Position numbers and translations under genes: made by a program. Shown here piece after piece: positions 1 to 7,083 of a stretch of DNA of 64,000 bases. Numbering within the stretch: position 1 is the first letter of the stretch; every line of letters starts with the position of its first letter. This DNA is from Streptomyces spirodelae (GTDB lineage: Bacteria > Actinomycetota > Actinomycetes > Streptomycetales > Streptomycetaceae): contig NZ_JAFFZN010000026.1 of the NCBI RefSeq assembly GCF_017676385.1, positions 62,001 to 126,000 on the forward strand. The letters are read 5' to 3'. The notes under the pieces are model-generated. The model had not been told where the DNA came from. It made no database searches and saw only the letters and a program-made list of their open reading frames with translations.

Positions 1-654
1 GAACGGCAGACAGGTGCCGAGGCTCTGGTCGGCGGACCGACCGCCGCCACGCAGGACTTCGCCGACAGTGTCGCCGAACGGATGCCGCTGTTCGTGGCGA
101 TCGTCGTCGGGATGTCGTCACTGCTGCTGGTGGCGGTCTTCCGTTCGGTGCTGATCCCGCTCAAGGCGGCCGTGCTGAACCTGCTGAGCATCTCCGCCGC
201 GCTGGGTGTGGTCACGCCGGTCTTCCAGGAAGGCTGGTTCGGGGTGCAGCCCGGGCCCGTCGAGGCGTTCATCCCGGTGATGATCTTCGCAATCGTCTTC
301 GGGCTGTCGATGGACTACGAGGTCTTTCTGATCTCCCGCATCCACGAGGAGTGGATGCGCACGAAGGAGCACGACCACGCCGTACGCGAGGGCTTGGCCG
401 CCACCGGCAAAGTGATCACCGCGGCCGCGGCCATCATGATCGTGGTCTTCGCCGCCTTTGTGCTCAGCCCCAGTCGCATGCTGCAGCAGTTCGGGCTGGG
501 CCTCGCGGTGGCGATTCTGGTGGACGCACTGGTCATCCGCTGCCTGATCGTGCCCGCCGCGATGCAACTGCTCGGCCGTCGCGCCTGGTGGCTTCCGGCA
601 CCGCTCGCCGCACGGCTGCCGAAGGTGGCGCTGGAGCGGCCGGAAGGCCGCTGA
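1..654 (+). CDS. MMPL-family transporter, C-terminal part (partial at window edge)
   Basis: The reading frame is open from base 1, so only the last 217 residues are seen. They hold the final transmembrane bundle of an RND/MMPL lipid or drug exporter. Several hydrophobic helices surround the loop GLSMDYEVFLISRI, the conserved transmembrane signature of MMPL proteins, and the protein ends in a short basic tail. The family uses the proton gradient to export lipids or small hydrophobic molecules across the inner membrane. The substrate cannot be inferred from this part, and the start lies outside the window. Confidence 0.85.
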   Translation, partial: ERQTGAEALVGGPTAATQDFADSVAERMPLFVAIVVGMSSLLLVAVFRSVLIPLKAAVLNLLSISAALGVVTPVFQEGWFGVQPGPVEAFIPVMIFAIVFGLSMDYEVFLISRIHEEWMRTKEHDHAVREGLAATGKVITAAAAIMIVVFAAFVLSPSRMLQQFGLGLAVAILVDALVIRCLIVPAAMQLLGRRAWWLPAPLAARLPKVALERPEGR

Positions 655-706
655 CCCACCGACGCGCACGGGGGCCGGTCGCCTGTGCGACCGGCCCGGA
701 GCGCGA

Positions 707-2041
707 TCAGCCCGGCAGCTGGAACGGCACCGTGTTCCACGGGCTGCCCGGCGCCCGCAGCAGCGCGTGGTGCGCCTCCAGCACCTCGGTGTACCACTCA
801 CCGAACCGCTCCTCGTCGAAGTGCAGACAGCGGCCCATCACATACGCCGCCGAGAACTCCGCCCAGGAGCGGTAGCTGCTCCGTACGCCCGCGCTCACCC
901 GCTCGAGAGCGTCGTACATCTCCGCCCGGGTCGCATAGCGGGCACCCCGGCCCCAGCGTGCCATCTTGGAGGCCCGTCCCAGGTCCCAGGCCGCGACCGT
1001 ACGGACCACCTCGTCGGAGCCGAGCAGCCCGTCGGCGCGGAACCGCGCCTCGTAGCGCAGGATCTTGCCGACCATCTCGCGCATCTCCCCAAGGAACTGC
1101 TCGAATTCCGGCCCCTCGGGCGCCTCGACGGCGCGCCGCAGGGTGGCCTCCACACAGTCCCGCCACAGCCCGGCGTCCACCGGTCCACGGCCGCCGCTCG
1201 CGCCCCGCTCCCGGTCCAGCGCCTGCCGCGCACCCAGCACGAAATCCCAGAACCAGGGGCTGACCTCGCACTCCAGCAGCCGCTGCTGGGTCTCGAGCCA
1301 GTCCTCCCGGCTGGAGACCCCCCAGCTCTCCTCCAGCCGCTCGACCTCGGCGCTGTAGCCGGCGCCGTGCCAGTCCAGGGTGTTCCAGGGGTCGCCGTTG
1401 CCGTAGCACAGGTGCGCTCCGCAGGCGAGACCGTGCAGCAGCGGCCCTGGCTCCGGGGCACCGGTGCGGCGGGTGACGAGCCGGTCGGTGAGCACCTGCG
1501 GGTCGAACAGCTCCTCGTGCAGATCCGCCCACACCTCCCGCTCCTCGTCGTCCACCTGGAACATCTCCTGGCAGGGCGTCGCCGCGTTGACGACCAGCAC
1601 GTCCACCTCGGGCGGCAGGATGTGGGCGAGGGTGCCCAGGGTGATGAACTCGAAGACGACATACGGGTGCGGGCGCGGCAGCAGACCGTCGGTGTAGACC
1701 TGTGTGATGGTGCGGGGGACGCCGTCGGAGCCGGTGATCCGGCTGGTGAGCGGCTGCCGTTCGGCCGGGTTGCGGTTGGCCTGCTCGATCGGCACCGGGT
1801 GGTAGACACCGTTCTCGGCGAGGGTGCGCAGGTAGGTGTAGCTCTCCTCGACCTGGGACAGCTTGTACAGCCGCCGCTCCAGATCGCCGGGGGCCTCCCA
1901 GCAGCCTTCGGCACCCCCGTACTCGATGACCGGGAAGATGTCGTCGTGATCGTCCTGCTCGCCTACCGCGTACACCCTCGTGCCCCGTTCCCGGCCCCGC
2001 CGCTCCAACTGCCCGGGCCCCTGCCCATGATCGACGGCCAC
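707..2041 (-). CDS. DUF1266 domain protein
   Basis: This 444-residue soluble protein has no signal peptide or membrane helix. The N-terminal half (about 30-170) resembles SseB-like domains and the C-terminal half is DUF1266, with the typical YRSWAEFSAAYVMGR segment near the end. I chose the GTG start because it has AGGAG seven bases upstream; the frame stays open further upstream but without a ribosome site. Function is unknown. Family members are common in streptomycetes and have been linked to polymorphic-toxin or immunity neighbourhoods, but nothing here supports such a role. It is convergent with the MMPL gene. Confidence 0.7.
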   Translation of the reverse strand: MAVDHGQGPGQLERRGRERGTRVYAVGEQDDHDDIFPVIEYGGAEGCWEAPGDLERRLYKLSQVEESYTYLRTLAENGVYHPVPIEQANRNPAERQPLTSRITGSDGVPRTITQVYTDGLLPRPHPYVVFEFITLGTLAHILPPEVDVLVVNAATPCQEMFQVDDEEREVWADLHEELFDPQVLTDRLVTRRTGAPEPGPLLHGLACGAHLCYGNGDPWNTLDWHGAGYSAEVERLEESWGVSSREDWLETQQRLLECEVSPWFWDFVLGARQALDRERGASGGRGPVDAGLWRDCVEATLRRAVEAPEGPEFEQFLGEMREMVGKILRYEARFRADGLLGSDEVVRTVAAWDLGRASKMARWGRGARYATRAEMYDALERVSAGVRSSYRSWAEFSAAYVMGRCLHFDEERFGEWYTEVLEAHHALLRAPGSPWNTVPFQLPG

Positions 2042-2194
2042 GTTACCGCTCCTGGTGGCTCGAGTGGACCCGGGGAGCGGTCCTCCGGGTCGTTCGCACG
2101 CCCGGAGTCGGTGCCTGCACACCCCCGCAAGCGCTGGGGCCCGGCACGTTCAGCAGCGCCGGCGCGTGTCCTCCCTGCAGCGGCGGCTGAGGGC

Positions 2195-3586
2195 TCACCA
2201 CGCCTCGTGGTGCGGCCGGCCGGTCTCGTACCGCGGGCTGCGGGCCAGGGCCCGGCGGCGACGGTCGGCCGCGGCCAGCCCTGCGACCTCGCGCAGCACG
2301 CCCAGCCGACCCCGGGCCAGCAGCCTGCCGACCGCCCCGAGCAGCCGGGGCCCGGTGACGATGTCGCCGGGCATCGCCCGGTGGTTGACCATCTCGAAGA
2401 GGCTGTCGGCCGTTCCCGCGCGGCGCATCCCGCGCAGCACCTCCGGCAGGACGGCGGGCAGCGGTGCGAGGCTGCCGATGTCGGCCGCGAACCAGTACGG
2501 CTCCACGAACTCGGCGTCCCGCCACGCCGCCCAGCGGCGCAGCGCCTCGTCCAGTTCTGTCCCGGCGGTCTCCGCCTTGCCGGTGCTGAGATGTCCGGTG
2601 ACGGTCTCGGCCAGCCGGGCCGCCTGGAGGAAGGCGTCACCGATCCCGCGCCCCGCCGTCGGGTCCTTGAAGTGCCCCGCGTCGCCCACCAGCACCCAGC
2701 CTGGCCCCGACGACTCGCGGAAGTACCCCTTCCAGTGCGTGGCCGCGTGCGGCTTGTCGACCAGCCGCGCCCCGGACAGCGCCTTGGCCACGGGCTCGGC
2801 CGCCCGCGCGTACTCCAGCAGGCTGCCGGGCAGCCCGGCGCGGAACTCGCGCAGCCGGGCCGGGTCCACGCCGACCTGCACCTGGTAGAGCCCGTCGTCG
2901 GTGGGCAGGCCCAGCACCACGCGGTCGGCCCAGCGGTGGAAGACGAAGGTCGGCTCGCCGATGTCTGCTTCCGCGAAGTACCCCCAGAACAGCGCGAACT
3001 GGCTCGGCGTCACATGGTAGAAGCGGGCGCCCGCCAGCCGCGCCACGGTGGAGGCGCGGCCGTCGGCCCCCACCACCAGCCGGGCCCGCAGCACCCGCTC
3101 CTGCCCTGTGCCGCCCCGGGTCTCCTCGCCCCCCGTGGCCGAGGAGACCCTGACGCCGGCCACCCTGCCGTCCGCGGTCCTGACCAGGTCCGTCACCGCC
3201 GTGCCGGCCAGCAGCGTGGCGCCCGCTTCCCGGGCGGCTTCGGCCAGCAGCGGATCGAGCCGGAAGCGGCGCACCGACATCACGCCGCCCGGATCGCCGG
3301 GGCGCACCGGCCAGTTCACCGGCCAGCGCACGTCACCCACGCGGGCGTCGGCCCGCCCGATCAGCGGGGCTCCCGTGGTGCGCAGCTTCTCCAGGACGCC
3401 GAGCGAGTCGAGGAATGCCAGCGCGTCGGCCTGGAAGACATGGGTCGAGGGGGTACCGGAGGGCAGGCGGGCCTTCTCCACCAGGCACACCGTGTACCCC
3501 TGCCGGGCCAGCAGTGCGGCCAGCGGCGCCCCGGCGCATCCGGCTCCGACCACGATCACGTCGTACCGCTCGTCGCTGCCGCTCAT
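2195..3586 (-). CDS. FAD-dependent oxidoreductase (geranylgeranyl reductase / halogenase-like flavoprotein)
   Basis: The 463-residue flavoprotein begins with a Rossmann FAD-binding loop, VVGAGCAGAPLAALLARQG (about residues 9-27), followed by VEKARLPSGTPSTHVF. The second FAD motif GDAGHFKDPTAGRG (about 285-300) has the GD dipeptide of group A flavoprotein monooxygenases. The family includes geranylgeranyl reductases, FAD-dependent halogenases and hydroxylases. I do not see the halogenase WxWxIP motif, so an oxidoreductase or monooxygenase is more likely. The ATG at 3586 follows GAGGAG by five bases; a GTG three bases upstream sits too close to that site. Divergent from a TetR gene, it is probably that regulator's target. 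Confidence 0.8.
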   Translation of the reverse strand: MSGSDERYDVIVVGAGCAGAPLAALLARQGYTVCLVEKARLPSGTPSTHVFQADALAFLDSLGVLEKLRTTGAPLIGRADARVGDVRWPVNWPVRPGDPGGVMSVRRFRLDPLLAEAAREAGATLLAGTAVTDLVRTADGRVAGVRVSSATGGEETRGGTGQERVLRARLVVGADGRASTVARLAGARFYHVTPSQFALFWGYFAEADIGEPTFVFHRWADRVVLGLPTDDGLYQVQVGVDPARLREFRAGLPGSLLEYARAAEPVAKALSGARLVDKPHAATHWKGYFRESSGPGWVLVGDAGHFKDPTAGRGIGDAFLQAARLAETVTGHLSTGKAETAGTELDEALRRWAAWRDAEFVEPYWFAADIGSLAPLPAVLPEVLRGMRRAGTADSLFEMVNHRAMPGDIVTGPRLLGAVGRLLARGRLGVLREVAGLAAADRRRRALARSPRYETGRPHHEAW

Positions 3587-3652
3587 CACCGCTCCTCACG
3601 CCCTGTCGGGCACCCCTCGCCGGAGCGCTCGGCCGGTACCTGGTCCACCGGT

Positions 3653-3672
3653 AACCTAGTAATCGCTAGGTT
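3653..3672. promoter_or_regulatory. Operator 1: AACCTAG-N6-CTAGGTT palindrome
   Basis: Perfect 7-bp arms (AACCTAG at 3653-3659, CTAGGTT at 3666-3672) flank a 6-bp spacer in the divergent interval between the flavoprotein and tetR. Size, symmetry and location fit a TetR-family operator. A near-identical copy lies 33 bp away. Confidence 0.75.
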
Positions 3673-3679
3673 CCAGACG

Positions 3680-3710
3680 AAGCTAAACCTAAGGACCGCT
3701 AGGTTGTCAA
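3680..3710 (-). promoter_or_regulatory. Candidate promoter of the flavoprotein gene
   Basis: On the minus strand TTGACA (3710-3705) is followed after 19 bp by TAGCTT (3685-3680), a plausible streptomycete -35/-10 pair. Operator 2 fills the spacer, so repressor binding there would block polymerase. TTGACA is also half of a TTGTCA-AC-TGACAA inverted repeat at 3704-3717. Confidence 0.5.
3686..3705. promoter_or_regulatory. Operator 2: AACCTAA-N6-CTAGGTT
   Basis: Same architecture as operator 1, with one mismatch in the left arm (AACCTAA at 3686-3692, CTAGGTT at 3699-3705). The centres are 33 bp apart, about three helical turns, so two dimers could bind on one face of the DNA. Confidence 0.72.
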
Positions 3711-3730
3711 CTGACAAGCCACGCAAGCGC

Positions 3731-4408
3731 ATGAGCGAGCCGCGCAAGCGCATGAGCGCCGAGCAGCGCCGTGCCGTCATCGAGGAGGCGGCCACCGAGG
3801 TGTTCGCCGCGCACGGCTACCAGCGCGCCTCGATGGAGGAGATCGCCCGCCGTTCCGGGGTCTCCGTGCCCGTCGTCTACGACCACTTCTCCTCCAAACG
3901 CCAGCTCCACCGGCGCCTGCTGGAGCGGCACTTCGCCGAACTGCGCCGGCTGTGGCGCGAGCGGCTCCCCGACCCCGGCACGGCCGGCGCACCCGGCGAA
4001 CCGAGGACCGAAGAGGTGACCGGGGCCTTCGACGCCTGGTTCGGCTACATCGAGACCCACCCCTACGCCTGGCGGATGCTCTTCCGCGACACCACGGGGG
4101 ACGCTGCCGTGCGCGCCGACCACCAGGCCGTCATCGCCGAGAGCCGCGAGGCGCTGCTCCCCTTCTTCGCCCGGCTGGTCGGCATCCCCTTCGACGAGAC
4201 CTCCGACGAGGCCCCCGACGAGGACAGCAGGATCGACGCCGAGATGGCCTGGGAAGTGTGCCGCAGCGTCCTCCAGGGGCTGGCCCTGTGGTGGCTCGAC
4301 CGCCCCCAGGTCCCGCGCGAGCGGGTGGTGGCCGCGGCGGTGGACGCCGTGTGGACCGGTTTCGAACGCGCGGGCGCCCTCCGGCGAAGCTCCCGGAATT
4401 CCCCCTGA
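3731..4408 (+). CDS. TetR/AcrR-family transcriptional regulator
   Basis: This 225-residue regulator has an N-terminal helix-turn-helix (about 12-58): IEEAATEVFAAHGYQRASM, then EEIARRSGVSVPVVYDHFSSK. The variable C-terminal domain would bind the inducer. The first ATG is taken as the start, but a 21-bp tandem duplication repeats CGCAAGCGCATGAGCG, so a second ATG at 3752 has the same context and would remove only seven residues. Neither has a strong ribosome site. Placed divergently from the flavoprotein and next to two matching operators, it likely represses both genes until a ligand is sensed. Confidence 0.88.
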   Translation: MSEPRKRMSAEQRRAVIEEAATEVFAAHGYQRASMEEIARRSGVSVPVVYDHFSSKRQLHRRLLERHFAELRRLWRERLPDPGTAGAPGEPRTEEVTGAFDAWFGYIETHPYAWRMLFRDTTGDAAVRADHQAVIAESREALLPFFARLVGIPFDETSDEAPDEDSRIDAEMAWEVCRSVLQGLALWWLDRPQVPRERVVAAAVDAVWTGFERAGALRRSSRNSP

Positions 4409-4467
4409 TCCCTGCCCGGTTGACGTGGCACGATGGTGCCGTAGGCGGTCCGAGGAGGAGGGGCAGG

Positions 4468-5007
4468 ATGAGCAGTCTCAACAAAGGGCTCGGCAAGGTG
4501 GAGGTCACCCTCAAGTGGGACCCCAGCCCCATGGGGGAGCCGCCGCACGACCTGGACATAGTGGCCGCCACCTACACCGCGGACGCCCCCTATGGAGAGC
4601 CCGCCTACCTCGTCCACTTCGACAGCCGCGCCCCCGACGGCACCATCACCCTCAACCGGGACAGCAAGACCGGACAGGGCTTCGGCTCCGACGAGGTGAT
4701 GACCCTCGAACTGGAGCGGCTGGCCGAGCGGTATGTGCGGGTCGTCGTCGGCGTTGCCATCCAGCAGGGGGAGGGCCACAAGACGTTCGCCCATGTTCCC
4801 AACACGGGTGTGCGTATCCGCGAGGGCTACGAGGAACTGTTCGACTACGACTTCTCCGGGGTCGCGGGGGCAACCGCGGCGACGGTCGCCGAGTTCGTCC
4901 GGGGCGAGACGGGGGAGTGGCATCACCGCGCCGCGCTCCGCGGCTATGAGGGAGCCCCCGAAGATTTCGCCTCCCACATGGGCATCCCGCAACAGCGCTC
5001 CAGCTAG
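4468..5007 (+). CDS. TerD-family protein
   Basis: The 179-residue protein is a single TerD domain, beginning NKGLGKVEVTLKWDPSP and continuing with the DLDIVAATYTAD strand and the QGEGHKTFAHVPNTGVRI segment. Family members are cytoplasmic, mostly Ca2+-binding, and associated with tellurite/stress phenotypes and with streptomycete differentiation. A GAGGAGG site lies just upstream of the ATG. It stands alone here, without the other tellurium genes (TerB, TerC or TerE partners), so a specific resistance function is not supported. Confidence 0.8.
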   Translation: MSSLNKGLGKVEVTLKWDPSPMGEPPHDLDIVAATYTADAPYGEPAYLVHFDSRAPDGTITLNRDSKTGQGFGSDEVMTLELERLAERYVRVVVGVAIQQGEGHKTFAHVPNTGVRIREGYEELFDYDFSGVAGATAATVAEFVRGETGEWHHRAALRGYEGAPEDFASHMGIPQQRSS

Positions 5008-5018
5008 CTGTTCAGCAA

Positions 5019-5105
5019 GCTGTGCTTGGGCAGTCCGCACCTGCCCAAGCACAGCGAAGTGCTGCCCAAGCGCAGCGCACCAGGGCCCAGCCCGAGGGTC
5101 GGGCT
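5019..5105. terminator. Bidirectional terminator region with alternative hairpins
   Basis: A perfect 15-bp inverted repeat (5019-5033 with 5041-5055, 7-nt loop) lies between two converging genes. A second copy of the right arm with one mismatch follows at 5062-5076, so the left arm could pair with either. A third hairpin, AGCCCGA-GGG-TCGGGCT (5089-5105), abuts the stop codon of the minus-strand gene. There is no clear U tract, as is usual for streptomycete terminators. Confidence 0.7.
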
Positions 5106-5106
5106 C

Positions 5107-7083
5107 CTACAGGTCCTTGATGCGGATGTTGCGATAGGACACCACGTCAGTGGTGCTGTGGACCTGGAGGCCCACATAGCCGGAGGCGTACCGGCGGCCG
5201 TCGGTGCCGGGGTCCCCCTCACGCGGGGGCTCGAAGACCTGGCCTCGCGCGTTGTCGAACTCGTTGATCAGCGTGCCGTTCCGGTAGACCTCGTAGTGCT
5301 GGCCGATCACCCGGATCTCGTAGTCGTTCCAGGTGCCCTTCGGGGTGACGCCCGCGCCCGCGAGGCCGACGCGGTCGAACCCGTAGACGGAGCCGGTCTT
5401 GTACATGTCCCCGTCCGGGCGGTCCAGGATCTGCAGCTCGTGGCCGTACTTGATGGCCACCCACTCCGGACGTGACTCCTCCGGATGGTCGTGGACGTCG
5501 GGGAACCGGACGAAGACGCCGCTGTTGGTGCGGCCGTCACCCGGCGCGTCGTCGCGGAACTGGAGCTTCAGCGAGAAGTCACCGTACTTCCGCTTCGGAT
5601 ACCACAGCATGCCCATGCCCTCGACCTTGTCGTCGCTGGTCATGCTGGCGTCGTCGTTCAGCCCGAATCGGCCGCCGCCGACCTGCTCCCAGTTGGCGAA
5701 GGACTCGCGGCTGCCGTCGAACAGGTCGCGGTAGCCGGTGTTCTGCCCCGGGGTGCCGATGCCGGAGCTCCTGGCCGCCCGCTTGATGAGCCGTTGTTCT
5801 CTGGGGACGAGCACGCCCTCCTTGACGAGCTGGTCGGTGACGCTGTCCACGTGCTTGAGGAACAGCGCCTGTGACGTCCACTCCTTCTCGTCCTCGATCA
5901 GCTCGTTGACGGTGCAGCGGCGCTTCGTCATCCGGTTGGGCACCCCGGTGTCGACGGTCCCGACGATCACCGTCTCCCGCTCGTCGTACTCCGGACAGTC
6001 CGGTGCGGGCACTCCGCCGCCGGCCACGACGCGGAAGGAGACCTTCCGCGGTTCCGAGGTGTTGCCGGCCTTGTCGGTGGCCCGGTACGTCACCGCGTGG
6101 TATCCGGCCCGGTCGACGACCAGCGGCCCGGAGTAGGCGACGTAGGGCGCGCCGTCCAGCGAGTATTCGATCTTGTCGACACCGGACTTGTCGTCCGTCG
6201 CGGTCACCGTGACGGTGGCCTTGCCGAGGTAGTCGCCGTCGGAGTTCCTGCTGCCCTCCGTCCTGCCCTCGGCCGTCGGCGGGGTGGTGTCCACATCGGG
6301 CGGCCTGACGACGGTGAAGCTCACCGACTTCTCCTCCGCCGCGTTGCCCGCCTTGTCCCTCGCCCGGTAGCGGACGGTGTGCTCGCCCGGGTCCGTGACC
6401 GTCACCGGCGCGGTGTACGGCTGGAACTCGCCGCCGTCGAGCGCGTATTCGATGGAGTCGACGCCCGAGTCCGCGTCCGAGGCCGTCACGGTGACCGTCG
6501 CGCTGCCGAGGTAGTTGCCGTCCTCGTCCTTGTCGCCCGCCACCGCGGCGGAGGTCTGCGGCGGTGTGGTGTCGTCCCCGGGATCGTCCCCGGTCACTAC
6601 CAGGGTGCCCTGCATCTGCTGATGGCCCGGGATGGTGCAGAGGTACTTGTAGGTTCCGGGGGTCAGTGTGACCTCCGCGGTGTGCTTGCCGCCCTGCGCG
6701 TCGTTGGGCGAGGCCAGGATGTTCAGCTCGACGTCCTGGTTGTAGTCGGGGTCGGAGGTGACGAAGGTCAGGGTGTGCGACATTCCGGTGGTGTTGCCGG
6801 TCGCCTTGCTGTTCTCGAAGACGATGGTCGCCTTGCCCGCCACCGCGGTCGTCGGCACCGAGGCGTACTTGGTCATGTCGTCGTCCGCCGTCCAGGTCAG
6901 CACCTGATCGGCCACCGTGTCCCCGCCGCCTCGCGCGGCGGACTGTGCGGCGGGCGCCGGGCTGCGCCCCCACGCCGTCGCCGAGGAGAGCCCCAGCACC
7001 ATCAACAGCGCGGCCAGCAGCGCCGTCAGCAGTCTGCGCCGCTCCCTTCCGCGCCGGCGCCTCACTCGTGCGCTCGCCCTCAT
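5107..7083 (-). CDS. Secreted cupredoxin / Ig-like / DUF1080 multidomain protein
   Basis: This 658-residue protein has an arginine-rich N-terminus and a hydrophobic signal segment (about 17-38). Next comes a plastocyanin-like domain (about 55-165) with a complete type-1 copper set: His103, Cys149, His154 and Met157. Two OmpL47-type Ig-like repeats follow (about 170-265 and 265-355), each with DxxSGVDxIEYxLDG and a YRAxDKAGN close. The C-terminal DUF1080 (3-keto-disaccharide hydrolase, GH16-like fold) spans about 455-658. It is probably exported, carrying electrons through copper and binding or cleaving a sugar. Its ATG overlaps the stop of the upstream dehydrogenase gene in ATGA, so the two are translationally coupled. 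Confidence 0.8.
   Translation of the reverse strand: MRASARVRRRRGRERRRLLTALLAALLMVLGLSSATAWGRSPAPAAQSAARGGGDTVADQVLTWTADDDMTKYASVPTTAVAGKATIVFENSKATGNTTGMSHTLTFVTSDPDYNQDVELNILASPNDAQGGKHTAEVTLTPGTYKYLCTIPGHQQMQGTLVVTGDDPGDDTTPPQTSAAVAGDKDEDGNYLGSATVTVTASDADSGVDSIEYALDGGEFQPYTAPVTVTDPGEHTVRYRARDKAGNAAEEKSVSFTVVRPPDVDTTPPTAEGRTEGSRNSDGDYLGKATVTVTATDDKSGVDKIEYSLDGAPYVAYSGPLVVDRAGYHAVTYRATDKAGNTSEPRKVSFRVVAGGGVPAPDCPEYDERETVIVGTVDTGVPNRMTKRRCTVNELIEDEKEWTSQALFLKHVDSVTDQLVKEGVLVPREQRLIKRAARSSGIGTPGQNTGYRDLFDGSRESFANWEQVGGGRFGLNDDASMTSDDKVEGMGMLWYPKRKYGDFSLKLQFRDDAPGDGRTNSGVFVRFPDVHDHPEESRPEWVAIKYGHELQILDRPDGDMYKTGSVYGFDRVGLAGAGVTPKGTWNDYEIRVIGQHYEVYRNGTLINEFDNARGQVFEPPREGDPGTDGRRYASGYVGLQVHSTTDVVSYRNIRIKDL

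Noticed and set aside
767..4408. Very long plus-strand open frame of more than 1,200 codons
   Set aside because: All but the last ~225 codons are antisense to the DUF1266 and flavoprotein genes; only the TetR part is real. High GC leaves many frames open.
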